The notes under the pieces were generated by a model that saw only the letters and a program-made list of their open reading frames with translations, was not told the origin of the DNA and made no database searches. Shown piece by piece: positions 1 through 9,663 of a stretch of 64,000 nucleotides of DNA (positions are counted from its first letter, which is position 1; each line of letters starts with the position of its first letter). The stretch spans positions 1 to 64,000 of the forward strand of contig JALCME010000007.1 of assembly GCA_022648295.1 (NCBI GenBank). Reading direction: 5' to 3'. Origin of the DNA: Bacteroides sp. Its GTDB lineage: Bacteria > Bacteroidota > Bacteroidia > Bacteroidales > Bacteroidaceae. The translations under genes and the position numbers were made by a program.

Positions 1-80
1 TTTAATCATGTTTTAAAAGCCTTTTAATACATCAATGAAAGCCTTTCTTTTTAGTATTAAAAGCCTTTTAATTGATAATA
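1..80. repeat. Tandem array of degenerate 22-nt dyad-symmetric units (AAAAGCCTTTTAAT-type), running off the left edge
   Basis: AAAAGCCTTTT at 15-25, GAAAGCCTTTC at 37-47, AAAAGCCTTTT at 59-69, each 22 nt apart; in-phase TTTAAT at 1-6, 23-28 and 67-72. Confidence 0.75.
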
Positions 81-273
81 ACTTAGGAAGGCAACCTAAA
101 TGTATAATTATAATACATACTGTCATGCTATTAAAACAAAAGACAAAGCTACTAAATCGCTATCTATTTGCGATAATCAGATAAGTGCATCTTCTGCCTG
201 AAAGATGAAATCATTCGTGAATGCATAGTATAATATAACGTAATCTCCACTTTTTTACTAACTTTGTCTTGAT

Positions 274-1038
274 ATGAAGAAGAGAAAAGCAGATAATATT
301 GTAATCATGAACTTCAGTCATATCTACGAGCAAGAAAAGTTCCTGCAAAATGCTCGTTTCCAATGGATAGACTGCACTGACGTGTACGGATGTAATTGTT
401 ATTGCGATTCGGATGCCATCAATGTATTGCAACAAAAAATAGCTATATATCCACCAGAAGGCATTCATTTTATTGATTCCGGGAATTATCACTACGTGAC
501 CAAGCTATGGACGGATAAAATAGAGCATCCTTTCTCACTTGTAGTTTTCGACCACCATCCTGATATGCAACCTTCATTATTTGAAGGACTCATGTCCTGT
601 GGGTGTTGGGTAAAAACAATATTAGACACTAATCCCCAATGCAAAAAGGTATGTATCATAGGAGCATCGGAAAAACTAATCAATGAAGAAAGAGACCCCA
701 TTTACAAAAACCGGCTCGTATTCTACAGCGAAAATGACTTAAAAAGAGAGGAGACATGGAAACAGTTCGCAGCTATTCACATCAAAGAACCTATTTATAT
801 TTCCGTAGATAAAGATGTACTTAGCAGGAAGTATGCTATCACAAATTGGGACCAAGGGACTTTATCTTTGGAGGAATTAAAAGAACTATTAGATTTGATT
901 ATTAAAAAGCAGCAAATCATAGGAGTAGATATATGCGGCGAATGTTCTGACACTATTAACCTGTTCAATTGCGGGGAAGATATAAAAACGAATAATTGCA
1001 CAAACAAAGACATTTTTCTTACCTTTGCCGACGCTTAG
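274..1038 (+). CDS. Arginase/ureohydrolase-family protein
   Basis: 254 aa; metal-ligand-like motifs VVFDHHPDMQ and ISVDKDVLS, plus IGVDICGE near the C-terminus. The start could be the downstream ATG at 307 (MNFSHIYEQ), because a TAACTTTG box lies at 259-266. Confidence 0.7.
   Translation: MKKRKADNIVIMNFSHIYEQEKFLQNARFQWIDCTDVYGCNCYCDSDAINVLQQKIAIYPPEGIHFIDSGNYHYVTKLWTDKIEHPFSLVVFDHHPDMQPSLFEGLMSCGCWVKTILDTNPQCKKVCIIGASEKLINEERDPIYKNRLVFYSENDLKREETWKQFAAIHIKEPIYISVDKDVLSRKYAITNWDQGTLSLEELKELLDLIIKKQQIIGVDICGECSDTINLFNCGEDIKTNNCTNKDIFLTFADA
996..1027 (+). promoter_or_regulatory. Putative Bacteroides-type promoter for the biotin operon, inside the 3' end of the preceding gene
   Basis: TTG (996-998), 21-nt spacer, TACCTTTG (1020-1027), matching the TTTG/TAnnTTTG consensus; first downstream ORF at 1073. 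Confidence 0.55.
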
Positions 1039-1072
1039 CCGTTAACAGTGGTAAAGCATGTAGAGAACGAAA

Positions 1073-1522
1073 ATGAAAAAGAAACTGTCAAATAATCAAT
1101 TTATCCGTTTCCGACGCTGGAGCAGAAAGGCTTATGCAGCATTTGCCAGCATAGGAAAATGCGTTACCATTGGTTGCTTACGCAAAAGTGTGGCAGACAG
1201 TTCTTTATCTAAACAGCAAAATAGTAGTGCAGCCAAATGCGGACTTGAAAGTTATTCCGGTACAGTAAAAGGAGAGAACAAGGAGAATGGGCTCCCACCG
1301 GAATATGAAGACTTACTATCTTTAATTACAGAAAGAATAAAACTAAGAGAAACAATAGTTGAACCATGTTTTTGTATCCAACAAAATAGCGGTTCAATCA
1401 ACGCGTTTTATATAATCGAATCACCAAAAAGGTGCATGGAATATGGGAAATTATTCGTAATGAATACCCAAATTTCATGCACCTTTTTATTTTTTAACCA
1501 CATAAATGAAGAGAAAGGATGA
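1073..1522 (+). CDS. Short leader-like protein upstream of bioB; basic N-terminus [33 protein letters not shown]
   Basis: 149 aa ORF whose stop overlaps the next ATG (ATGA at 1519-1522). The N-terminus looks like a recurring Bacteroidales small-protein motif (recalled, not verified). The last ~35 codons overlap a terminator-like hairpin, so the true C-terminus is uncertain. Confidence 0.5.
   Translation: MKKKLSNNQFIRFRRWSRKAYAAFASIGKCVTIGCLRKSVADSSLSKQQNSSAAKCGLESYSGTVKGENKENGLPPEYEDLLSLITERIKLRETIVEPCFCIQQNSGSINAFYIIESPKRCMEYGKLFVMNTQISCTFLFFNHINEEKG
1426..1488 (+). terminator. Terminator/attenuator-like hairpin upstream of bioB
   Basis: Perfect 13-nt arms AAAAAGGTGCATG (1426-1438) and CATGCACCTTTTT (1476-1488), then ATTTTTT; inner pairing GGG/CCC and TATTC/GAATA. 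Confidence 0.6.
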
Positions 1523-3768
1523 GCAATACATCACATTCTAAAATCAATCTACTGAAAGAAAAGGTTATTCAAGGTTTAGCTATTAATCCGGCGGAAGCTA
1601 AATGGCTAGCTACCGAAGCCGACAAAAAACTGCTATATGAAGCGGCACATCAAATCAACCGTATAATGGCTTCACAAACATTCGACATGTGTTCCATCAT
1701 TAATGCCCGTTCCGGAAAATGTTCCGAGAATTGCAAGTGGTGTGCACAATCCGCTCACTATCAAACGCAAGCTGAAGTTTACGGACTAGTCAGTAAGGAG
1801 GAATGTCTTCAACATGCCCTTCATAATGAAGAGCAAGGAGTAGTGCGTTTTTCGTTGGTAACCAGCGGACGAAAACCATCATCCTTAGATATGAAAAAGC
1901 TTTGTGAAACAGCAAAACATATGCGCCGCCACTCATCCATAGCCTTATGCGCATCTTTGGGACTAGTGAATGAGGAAGAGTTACGGGCACTACACGAATC
2001 CGGGGTGACCCGCTATCACTGCAATCTGGAAACCGCTCCTTCTTATTTTCCAACGCTATGCAGCACACACACACAGAAAGATAAATTGGAAACATTAAAG
2101 GCTGCACGAAAAGTCGGGATGGACATTTGTTGTGGTGGTATCATAGGTATGGGTGAAAGCATGCAACAACGCATTGAGTTTGCCTTTACACTCAAAGATT
2201 TAAAAGTGCTATCCATACCCCTGAATTTACTACAACCGATAACAGGTACTCCCCTTCAAGGTCAGCCGTCTCTTTCTGAAGAAGAGGTTCTGACAACAAT
2301 CGCATTATTTCGCTTTATCAATCCCACTGCTTATCTCCGCTTTGCCGGCGGGCGTTCTCAATTAAGTCGTGAAGCTGTGCAAAAGGCATTGTATATAGGC
2401 ATCAATTCAGCAATTGTGGGAGATCTGCTTACCACCCTGGGGTCTAAAGTATCCGAAGACAAAGTATTGATAGAGGATGCAGGGTATCACTTCAGTGATT
2501 CGGACTTTGACCGGGAACATTTGTGGCACCCATATACTTCAACCACCAGCCCGATACCGGTTTATAAAGTAAAGTGGGCGGATGGAGTGAATCTGTTTCT
2601 TGAGAATGGGCAGACCTTAATAGATGGAATGTCTTCCTGGTGGTGTGCCATACATGGCTACAATCATCCGGTATTAAACCAGGCCATTGAAAGTCAACTT
2701 AAACAAATGTCCCACGTCATGTTCGGAGGACTGACCCACGAGCCCGCCATTGAATTAGGCAAACTATTGCTAAAAATAGCTCCACCTTCAATGCAAAAGA
2801 TCTTTTATGCTGATTCCGGTTCGGTAGCCGTGGAAGTTGCAATGAAAATGGCAGTGCAATATTGGTATGCTAAAGGAAAGAGTGAAAAGAATAATTTCAT
2901 AACCATACGAAGCGGCTATCATGGAGATACGTGGAATGCCATGTCAGTATGCGATCCAGTGACAGGCATGCATTCACTATTCGGCAGTGCATTACCCATA
3001 CGTTATTTTGTCGATCATCCCCACTCCCGCTTTGACGGAGAATGGAATCCCGATGACATTCTATCACTAAAAACGGCCATAGAAGCACATGCAGACGAAT
3101 TGGCAGCTCTTATTTTAGAGCCTATTGTACAAGGTGCAGGAGGGATGTGGTTTTATCACCCGCAATATTTACGGGAAGCGGATAAACTGTGCAAAGAGCA
3201 TAGCATTCTTTTAATATTCGATGAAATAGCGACAGGATTCGGACGAACCGGAAAGCTATTTGCCTGGGAACATGCCAACGTGGAACCGGATATCATGTGC
3301 ATTGGGAAATCACTAACCGGAGGATATATGACCCTGTCCGCCGTATTGACCACCAATGAGGTGGCCGATACAATATCCAACCATGATCCGGGAGTATTTA
3401 TGCACGGTCCCACGTTTATGGGTAATCCATTGGCATGTTCTGTTGCAGTAGCCTCCATCAACCTTCTATTATCATCCAATTGGCAGGATAAAATAAATCG
3501 AATAGAACAGCAAATGCGTAAGGAGCTGGAACCTGCACGTCAACTGCCTCAAGTTGAAGATGTACGGGTGCTGGGAGCTATTGGAGTGATTGAAACCAAA
3601 CAACCGGTAAACATGGAGCAAATGCAAAAGCTATTTCTGAAAGAAGGTATCTGGGTACGTCCATTCGGCAAACTGGTTTATATTATGCCTCCTTACATCA
3701 TCAAAGAAGAACAACTAACCTCCCTGACACATGGTCTGATCAATGTTGTCCGGCAAATCAATGGATAA
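1519..3768 (+). CDS. bioB-bioA: Bifunctional biotin synthase (BioB) / adenosylmethionine-8-amino-7-oxononanoate aminotransferase (BioA) fusion
   Basis: 749 aa; radical-SAM motif [14 protein letters not shown] in the N-terminal half; BioA-like [25 protein letters not shown] and K-containing GKSLTGGYM in the C-terminal half; junction near 2490-2515. Confidence 0.95.
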   Translation: MSNTSHSKINLLKEKVIQGLAINPAEAKWLATEADKKLLYEAAHQINRIMASQTFDMCSIINARSGKCSENCKWCAQSAHYQTQAEVYGLVSKEECLQHALHNEEQGVVRFSLVTSGRKPSSLDMKKLCETAKHMRRHSSIALCASLGLVNEEELRALHESGVTRYHCNLETAPSYFPTLCSTHTQKDKLETLKAARKVGMDICCGGIIGMGESMQQRIEFAFTLKDLKVLSIPLNLLQPITGTPLQGQPSLSEEEVLTTIALFRFINPTAYLRFAGGRSQLSREAVQKALYIGINSAIVGDLLTTLGSKVSEDKVLIEDAGYHFSDSDFDREHLWHPYTSTTSPIPVYKVKWADGVNLFLENGQTLIDGMSSWWCAIHGYNHPVLNQAIESQLKQMSHVMFGGLTHEPAIELGKLLLKIAPPSMQKIFYADSGSVAVEVAMKMAVQYWYAKGKSEKNNFITIRSGYHGDTWNAMSVCDPVTGMHSLFGSALPIRYFVDHPHSRFDGEWNPDDILSLKTAIEAHADELAALILEPIVQGAGGMWFYHPQYLREADKLCKEHSILLIFDEIATGFGRTGKLFAWEHANVEPDIMCIGKSLTGGYMTLSAVLTTNEVADTISNHDPGVFMHGPTFMGNPLACSVAVASINLLLSSNWQDKINRIEQQMRKELEPARQLPQVEDVRVLGAIGVIETKQPVNMEQMQKLFLKEGIWVRPFGKLVYIMPPYIIKEEQLTSLTHGLINVVRQING

Positions 3769-4933
3769 AACAGTAACTATGGAAATCATTAATCGAATGG
3801 AACAGGAGATGCAAGCCCTTAAATCAGCAGGGAATTTGCGTACTCTCCCCCCTTTATTGCATGAAAGCAAAAATATCATTGTCAAGGGAAAAACGATGCT
3901 GAATCTGTCTTCCAATGATTATCTGGGATTATCAACCAACATGGAACTCAAAGAAAGATTCTTAAAAGACATCACTCCCGAACGTTTCTTCCCCACTTCA
4001 TCGTCATCGCGTCTGCTGACCGGCAATTTTAGCATCTATGACGAATTGGAGCAAACACTTGCCAAACTCTTTGGTACGGAAGAAGCTTTGATCTTCAATA
4101 GTGGGTATCACGCCAACACCGGCATTCTACCGGCGGTAAGTGATGCACAGACTTTAATCTTGGCCGATAAACTAGTACATGCAAGTCTGATTGATGGCAT
4201 ACGCTTATCATCTGCACATTGCATCCGTTATCGCCACAATGATATGGGGCAAGTTGAGCGTTTGGTACATGAAAACCATTTGGCATATCGTGAGATTATC
4301 ATCGTTACGGAAAGTATTTTCAGCATGAATGGAGATGCAGCCAACCTAAATGCACTGGTAAAGTTGAAATATCAATACGATAATGTTCTACTCTATGTTG
4401 ACGAAGCGCATGCTTTCGGGGTACGGGGAGCTAACGGACTGGGATATGCAGAAGAAGAAAATTGTATTCACGACATCGATTTTTTAGTCGGTACATTTGG
4501 CAAAGCCATTGCTTCAGTAGGTGCATTCGTTGTTTGCAAACGCATTATCAAAGCGTATTTAGTTAACCGGATGCGGACATTTATTTTCACAACCGCCCTG
4601 CCTCCGCTCAATATAGCCTGGACACTTTTCATTGTAGAACAATTAAAAGAATGGCAGTCTCAGCGGGAACATCTGAAATTAATCAGTAAAGAACTTAAAG
4701 CAGCACTTATCCTAAAAGGATATAAATGCCCAAGTATCAGCCACATCATCCCCATGATTGTCGGGGCAAACGAAGCTACTATTTTACAAGCAGAAGCCCT
4801 ACAACAGCATGGGTTTTATGCCCTACCCGTACGTCCGCCTACAGTACCTGCAGGAACTTCCCGCATTCGTTTTTCACTTATGGCAGCACTATCAGCAGAT
4901 GAAATCAACCAATTGATTCAAAGCATCCAATAA
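3743..4933 (+). CDS. bioF: 8-amino-7-oxononanoate synthase (start may be at 3761 or 3779)
   Basis: 396 aa; [35 protein letters not shown]; overlaps the bioB-bioA 3' end. Confidence 0.93.
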   Translation: MLSGKSMDKTVTMEIINRMEQEMQALKSAGNLRTLPPLLHESKNIIVKGKTMLNLSSNDYLGLSTNMELKERFLKDITPERFFPTSSSSRLLTGNFSIYDELEQTLAKLFGTEEALIFNSGYHANTGILPAVSDAQTLILADKLVHASLIDGIRLSSAHCIRYRHNDMGQVERLVHENHLAYREIIIVTESIFSMNGDAANLNALVKLKYQYDNVLLYVDEAHAFGVRGANGLGYAEEENCIHDIDFLVGTFGKAIASVGAFVVCKRIIKAYLVNRMRTFIFTTALPPLNIAWTLFIVEQLKEWQSQREHLKLISKELKAALILKGYKCPSISHIIPMIVGANEATILQAEALQQHGFYALPVRPPTVPAGTSRIRFSLMAALSADEINQLIQSIQ

Positions 4934-5030
4934 GAGCATCAAGACTAAAAATTTACATCATAAAACTTAAGTAACAAGTAATCATAAAAGAAACAATTCA
5001 ATTATACCTAATAGAATAACACTAATAAGA

Positions 5031-5702
5031 ATGAAACAAAAGTTTATTATACAAGAACATCACCCCCGGCTATTACTATTCTTTGCCGGATGGGGAGCCG
5101 ACGAAACACCTTTCAAGAGTTACCATCCAACTCATAGCGATTATATGATCTGCTATGACTACCGCGACCTCTTCTTCAACGCAGAGGACCTCGCGGGTTA
5201 CTCTGAAATAAATTTGGTAGGCTGGTCCATGGGAGTCTGGGCAGCCACACAGCTATTCGGTACGTGGAATGCCAAATGTAACCTTCCTATCAAAAGTCGT
5301 ATAGCCCTTAACGGAACCCCCTATCCCATTGACGAACAGCGTGGCATACCACCACATATTTACGAAGGAACACTAGACGGCCTGTCAGGAGCTTCTTTAC
5401 ATAAATTCCTACGACGAATGTGTGCCGGGAAAGAGGCGTTCCGTGAATTTCTAACAGTTACCCCCACACGCCCGCTAGCGGAATTGAAAGAAGAATTAAT
5501 CCGAATAAAAGAGATGTACCTAACTCTTCCTACTCCGACTTTTCAATGGCAAGAAACCGTCATCGGAACTAACGACCGGATCATTCCACCGGAAAATCAA
5601 TTAAAAGCCTGGCAGGGCATCCAAACCCTCCAAACGGAAGATGCCCACTACCAAGCTGAATTATTCCACTATTACTTAGAAGAGAGATGGACAAAGAACT
5701 AA
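5031..5702 (+). CDS. bioG: Pimeloyl-ACP methyl ester esterase, BioG type (DUF452)
   Basis: 223 aa; LLLFFAGWGADETPF and LVGWSMGVWAA alpha/beta-hydrolase nucleophile elbow; located between bioF and bioC. Confidence 0.88.
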   Translation: MKQKFIIQEHHPRLLLFFAGWGADETPFKSYHPTHSDYMICYDYRDLFFNAEDLAGYSEINLVGWSMGVWAATQLFGTWNAKCNLPIKSRIALNGTPYPIDEQRGIPPHIYEGTLDGLSGASLHKFLRRMCAGKEAFREFLTVTPTRPLAELKEELIRIKEMYLTLPTPTFQWQETVIGTNDRIIPPENQLKAWQGIQTLQTEDAHYQAELFHYYLEERWTKN

Positions 5703-6457
5703 TAGCGAAGCGATTTAGCAAAGCAAAAGACACCTATACGGACACGGCATATATCCAACATCACATTGCAGAAAAGATGATCCGGCTTTTACTGACTCAC
5801 ACTTCATCCCGTTCTTTTCAACATATTGTAGAATTTGGATGTGGCACGGGCATCTACTCCAGGATTCTACAGCAAGAGTTTCATTCCAAAACGCTGTTAC
5901 TGAACGATCTCTGCCCGGCAATGGAAGACTACCTGCAAGTTCCACTGCAAACAGCGCAACAATCGTCCGTACAATTCATTGCCGGAGATGCCGAGCGTCT
6001 GAACTTTCCAAAAGGAACCGATCTGATTACGTCTTGCTCCACCCTGCAATGGTTTGATGATCCGCAAGCCTTTTTTATCCGCTGTCAACGTTTTCTGGAT
6101 ACAAATGGTTATCTGGCTTTCAGTACATTCGGGAAAGAGAACCTTCAGGAAATAAAGCAACTCACCGGAAAAGGCTTGAATTACTATTCAACAGAGCAAT
6201 TGCATGAAATGCTTGCTCCTTATTTTGAAGTCATTCATTGTGAAGAAGAGTTGCAATCCCTCATATTTGATTCTCCCATCCAAGTACTTTATCACCTTAA
6301 GCATACAGGTGTTACAGGAACCGAACATTGTACCTGGACGCGTAGCCGTTTACAGTCATTCAGTAATGAATATACCAGAGCATACTCGCAACCGGACGAT
6401 AAAGTCAGACTAACCTATCATCCGGAATACTTCATTTGTCGAAAAAGAAATCAATAG
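5687..6457 (+). CDS. bioC: Malonyl-ACP O-methyltransferase
   Basis: 256 aa; SAM-binding VEFGCGTGIYSRIL, LITSCSTLQWFDDP; 16-nt overlap with bioG. Confidence 0.9.
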   Translation: MDKELIAKRFSKAKDTYTDTAYIQHHIAEKMIRLLLTHTSSRSFQHIVEFGCGTGIYSRILQQEFHSKTLLLNDLCPAMEDYLQVPLQTAQQSSVQFIAGDAERLNFPKGTDLITSCSTLQWFDDPQAFFIRCQRFLDTNGYLAFSTFGKENLQEIKQLTGKGLNYYSTEQLHEMLAPYFEVIHCEEELQSLIFDSPIQVLYHLKHTGVTGTEHCTWTRSRLQSFSNEYTRAYSQPDDKVRLTYHPEYFICRKRNQ

Positions 6458-6490
6458 AACATAACACTTAAATAAAAGAATTACAGAAAC

Positions 6491-7135
6491 ATGAAAAGTA
6501 ACATTTATTTTATTAGTGGCATTGATACTGATACCGGAAAATCTTACTGTACAGCCTATCTGGCTAATACCATGATACAAAACGGTCATCATGTAATTAC
6601 CCAAAAGTTTATTCAAACAGGTAATGTCGGACGCTCTGAAGACATTGAGCTTCATCGTCGCCTAATGAATATTCCACCTACACCAGAAGATTTGAAGCAA
6701 TTAACCATGCCCGAAATATTCTCTTATCCCTGCTCTCCTCACCTGGCAGCACGCATTGATAAACGGGCCATTAATTTTAGCAAAATAGAACATGCCACTC
6801 AGGAACTTGCCAAACGATATGACACTGTTCTCATTGAAGGCGCAGGCGGATTGATGGTCCCACTCACGGAAGACTTCCTTACTATAGACTATATTCAAGA
6901 GAAAAAGTATCCACTGGTATTTGTAACTTCAGGGAAGTTAGGAAGTATCAATCATACTTTATTAAGTCTGGAAGCCATACAACACCGCAATATCCGACTC
7001 GATTATGTGCTCTACAACTTGTATCCCGTAGCTAAAGATACCACTATACAAGAAGATACCTTACAATACATCGAGAAATACTTAAAAAAGAATTTTCCAG
7101 AAACCCAATTTATGATTGTACCCGAAATGAAATAA
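6491..7135 (+). CDS. bioD: ATP-dependent dethiobiotin synthetase
   Basis: 214 aa; FISGIDTDTGKSY P-loop and LIEGAGGLMVPL. Confidence 0.93.
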   Translation: MKSNIYFISGIDTDTGKSYCTAYLANTMIQNGHHVITQKFIQTGNVGRSEDIELHRRLMNIPPTPEDLKQLTMPEIFSYPCSPHLAARIDKRAINFSKIEHATQELAKRYDTVLIEGAGGLMVPLTEDFLTIDYIQEKKYPLVFVTSGKLGSINHTLLSLEAIQHRNIRLDYVLYNLYPVAKDTTIQEDTLQYIEKYLKKNFPETQFMIVPEMK

Positions 7136-7177
7136 ATTGTGTATTTTTGCATCGCATAAATATTCGGTGCAATAAAT

Positions 7178-8350
7178 ATGAATACATTTACATTTGATAC
7201 GATAGAGCAGATCCTGCTGGCTGTAGTCGGCATTCTTTTCATTGTCCAGTCTCTATACTATTTGCTAGTTTACAATCGCATTCACCTGCGTAACCGGGCT
7301 GTAAAAAAAGAGAATGTGCACTTCAACGAGGAGCTGTCCCCCGTATCAGTCATAATCTGTGCCAGTGAAGAAGTAGATAATCTACGGAATAACTTAACTG
7401 CTGTATTGAGACAAGATTATCCGCAATTTGAAGTAATCGTAATCAATGATGGAAATACCGACGAAAGTGCAGACTACCTGACTTTACTCAGTGAGAGGTA
7501 CCGGAATCTTTATCACAGCTTTGTCCCCGACTCATCCAGATACATTAGTCGCAAGAAATTAGCCATAACCTTAGGAATAAAAGCCAGTAAATACGATTGG
7601 GTCGTATTTACGGAAGCGAACTGTCGCCCTGAAAGTAATCAATGGCTGCGCATGCTGGCACGAAATTTCACTTCACGTGCACAAGTTGTATTGGGCTACA
7701 GCGGCTATGAGCGAGGTAATAAATGGGTACATAAGAAGATTTCTTTTGATAATCTGTTTACCTCTATGCGCTATTTAGGAATGGCTCTAGCCGGGCATCC
7801 TTATATGGGTATCGGACGTAATATGGCCTATCGAAAAGAACTGTTTTATGCCCAAAAAGGCTTTTCCACTTATCTTAACTTACAACGAGGAGATGATGAT
7901 TTATTTATTAATCAGATAGCTACAACAGAAAATACCCGCGTAGAAATAGATAAAGACGCAATTGTGCGCATGCAGCCTGTGCCCCGCACCAAAGATTGGA
8001 AGGAAGAAAAAATAGGTTACCGTTCCACCGGCAAATACTATCATGGCATACAACGTCATCTAATAGGAATGGAAACCGCTTCCCGGCTATTATTTCACCT
8101 ATCGTGGATAACAACGGTTGTTGTTGGATTATTAAATAAGAATTGGATTATTCCCGCTATTGTATTTTTCCTGTTTCTATTACGATTCACTATGCAGGCC
8201 ATTATCATCAACACAACGGCAAAGGAATTGAACGAAAAGAGACGCTATTATTTTTCTCTTCCTTTGTTTGATATTCTACAGCCTCTACAATCACTACAAT
8301 GGAATCTTTATTGCCTATTCAGGAAGAAAAGCGACTTTACAAGAAAATAA
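7178..8350 (+). CDS. Family 2 glycosyltransferase with C-terminal transmembrane segments
   Basis: 390 aa; PVSVIICASEEVDNLRNNLTAVLRQDYPQFEVIVINDGNTDES typical GT2 N-terminus. Confidence 0.85.
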   Translation: MNTFTFDTIEQILLAVVGILFIVQSLYYLLVYNRIHLRNRAVKKENVHFNEELSPVSVIICASEEVDNLRNNLTAVLRQDYPQFEVIVINDGNTDESADYLTLLSERYRNLYHSFVPDSSRYISRKKLAITLGIKASKYDWVVFTEANCRPESNQWLRMLARNFTSRAQVVLGYSGYERGNKWVHKKISFDNLFTSMRYLGMALAGHPYMGIGRNMAYRKELFYAQKGFSTYLNLQRGDDDLFINQIATTENTRVEIDKDAIVRMQPVPRTKDWKEEKIGYRSTGKYYHGIQRHLIGMETASRLLFHLSWITTVVVGLLNKNWIIPAIVFFLFLLRFTMQAIIINTTAKELNEKRRYYFSLPLFDILQPLQSLQWNLYCLFRKKSDFTRK

Positions 8351-8366
8351 GAGGAAAATTCATCTT

Positions 8367-9611
8367 CTATTCATATCTCATGGAATCAGCCGGATGAATA
8401 CGGGTAATTAAGTAAGATGGTCCTAAAAGCATTAATACGGAAACCAATAAAGTACCAACATTCAACAATATGAACAATATTAAGTTGAGAGATACTGGCA
8501 CGGTATCCATATAGTAAGTATCTGGATCAAGCTTAAAAATACCGAACCATTTTTGTACAAAATAGAAAAGTAATCCTATAGCGTTTCCCCACAACATTCC
8601 TTTGCCAATAAGAAAAACCGAGAACCATAGAAATATCTTACGGATAGTGGTATTATTGGCACCAAGAGACTTTAATATCCCAATCATTGAAGTCCGTTCT
8701 ATAATAATAATGAGTAATCCGGAAATCATTGTAAATCCTGCTACTCCAATCATTAAAACAAGAATAACCCAGATATTCAAATTCAAAATGCCAAGCCATG
8801 CAAACAATTGTGGATTGAGCTGTTCCACATTTCGCACACAATACTTAGCACCATACTCATCCGTCTGCTCGTCCATATCTGCGGCTATTTCATAAGTTGT
8901 AGCATCAAGACGATCGTAATCACGTATTTGAAGCTCCACTCCGCTAACCTGCTGGGGCTTCCAATTATTGAGACGATTTACCAAACATAAGTCCGTAATC
9001 AGAAAAAGATTATCAAACTCGGAGAAATCAGTCCGGTAAATACCAACGATCTTCAAACGACGAGCCCGCACATTGTCCTGTATATAATAGGTATCAATTT
9101 TATCCCCCAGCTTCAGTCTCAGTTTTGTTGCTAAAGTCTCAGATATGACAACCTGATTGGAAGAAGCAGAATCACTAAATTGAGGGAATACACCTTTTAC
9201 CAGATGATGACGAAAAAAAGAGGCATCATATTCCGGTCCCACCCCTTTCAATACCATTCCTTGGAAGCTGTCCGCCGTCTTAACCATTCCCGGTTTGGTA
9301 GAATAACGCTGTATATGTTTTACTTCCTGATAATTGGAAAGAGCGGCTAATAAACTATCATTAACAACAACCGGCCTTGTTTCATACGACTGAACCGCAT
9401 CAGCATTTCCTATTTGAATATCAGAGCCAAAACCTACCACCTTATCACGCACCTCACTTTTAAAGCCCACAACTACGGATACGGTAACTATCATCACAGC
9501 CAAACCAATAGCGATACCTATCAAAGCAATAAGCACAGCTGGTTGTGAAACATGTTTACCTGCATCACTGTTACGATATATACGTCTGGCAATAAATAGA
9601 GATAATGACAT
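8367..9611 (-). CDS. ABC transporter permease, LolC/LolE (FtsX) family
   Basis: 414 aa; N-terminal SLFIARRIYRN and C-terminal ITRIHPADSMRYE resemble lipoprotein-release permeases. Confidence 0.8.
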   Translation of the reverse strand: MSLSLFIARRIYRNSDAGKHVSQPAVLIALIGIAIGLAVMIVTVSVVVGFKSEVRDKVVGFGSDIQIGNADAVQSYETRPVVVNDSLLAALSNYQEVKHIQRYSTKPGMVKTADSFQGMVLKGVGPEYDASFFRHHLVKGVFPQFSDSASSNQVVISETLATKLRLKLGDKIDTYYIQDNVRARRLKIVGIYRTDFSEFDNLFLITDLCLVNRLNNWKPQQVSGVELQIRDYDRLDATTYEIAADMDEQTDEYGAKYCVRNVEQLNPQLFAWLGILNLNIWVILVLMIGVAGFTMISGLLIIIIERTSMIGILKSLGANNTTIRKIFLWFSVFLIGKGMLWGNAIGLLFYFVQKWFGIFKLDPDTYYMDTVPVSLNLILFILLNVGTLLVSVLMLLGPSYLITRIHPADSMRYE

Positions 9612-9663
9612 TTTTCAAGTTTTACAGACCACGAAAAAAAGAATATTCAGAGGAAATACTCGT

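Noticed and set aside
5715-6160. Overlapping antisense and alternate-frame ORFs (5715-5945, 5839-6057, 5897-6160) within bioC
   Set aside because: They lie inside a well-supported bioC frame and show no recognisable domain; typical spurious ORFs.
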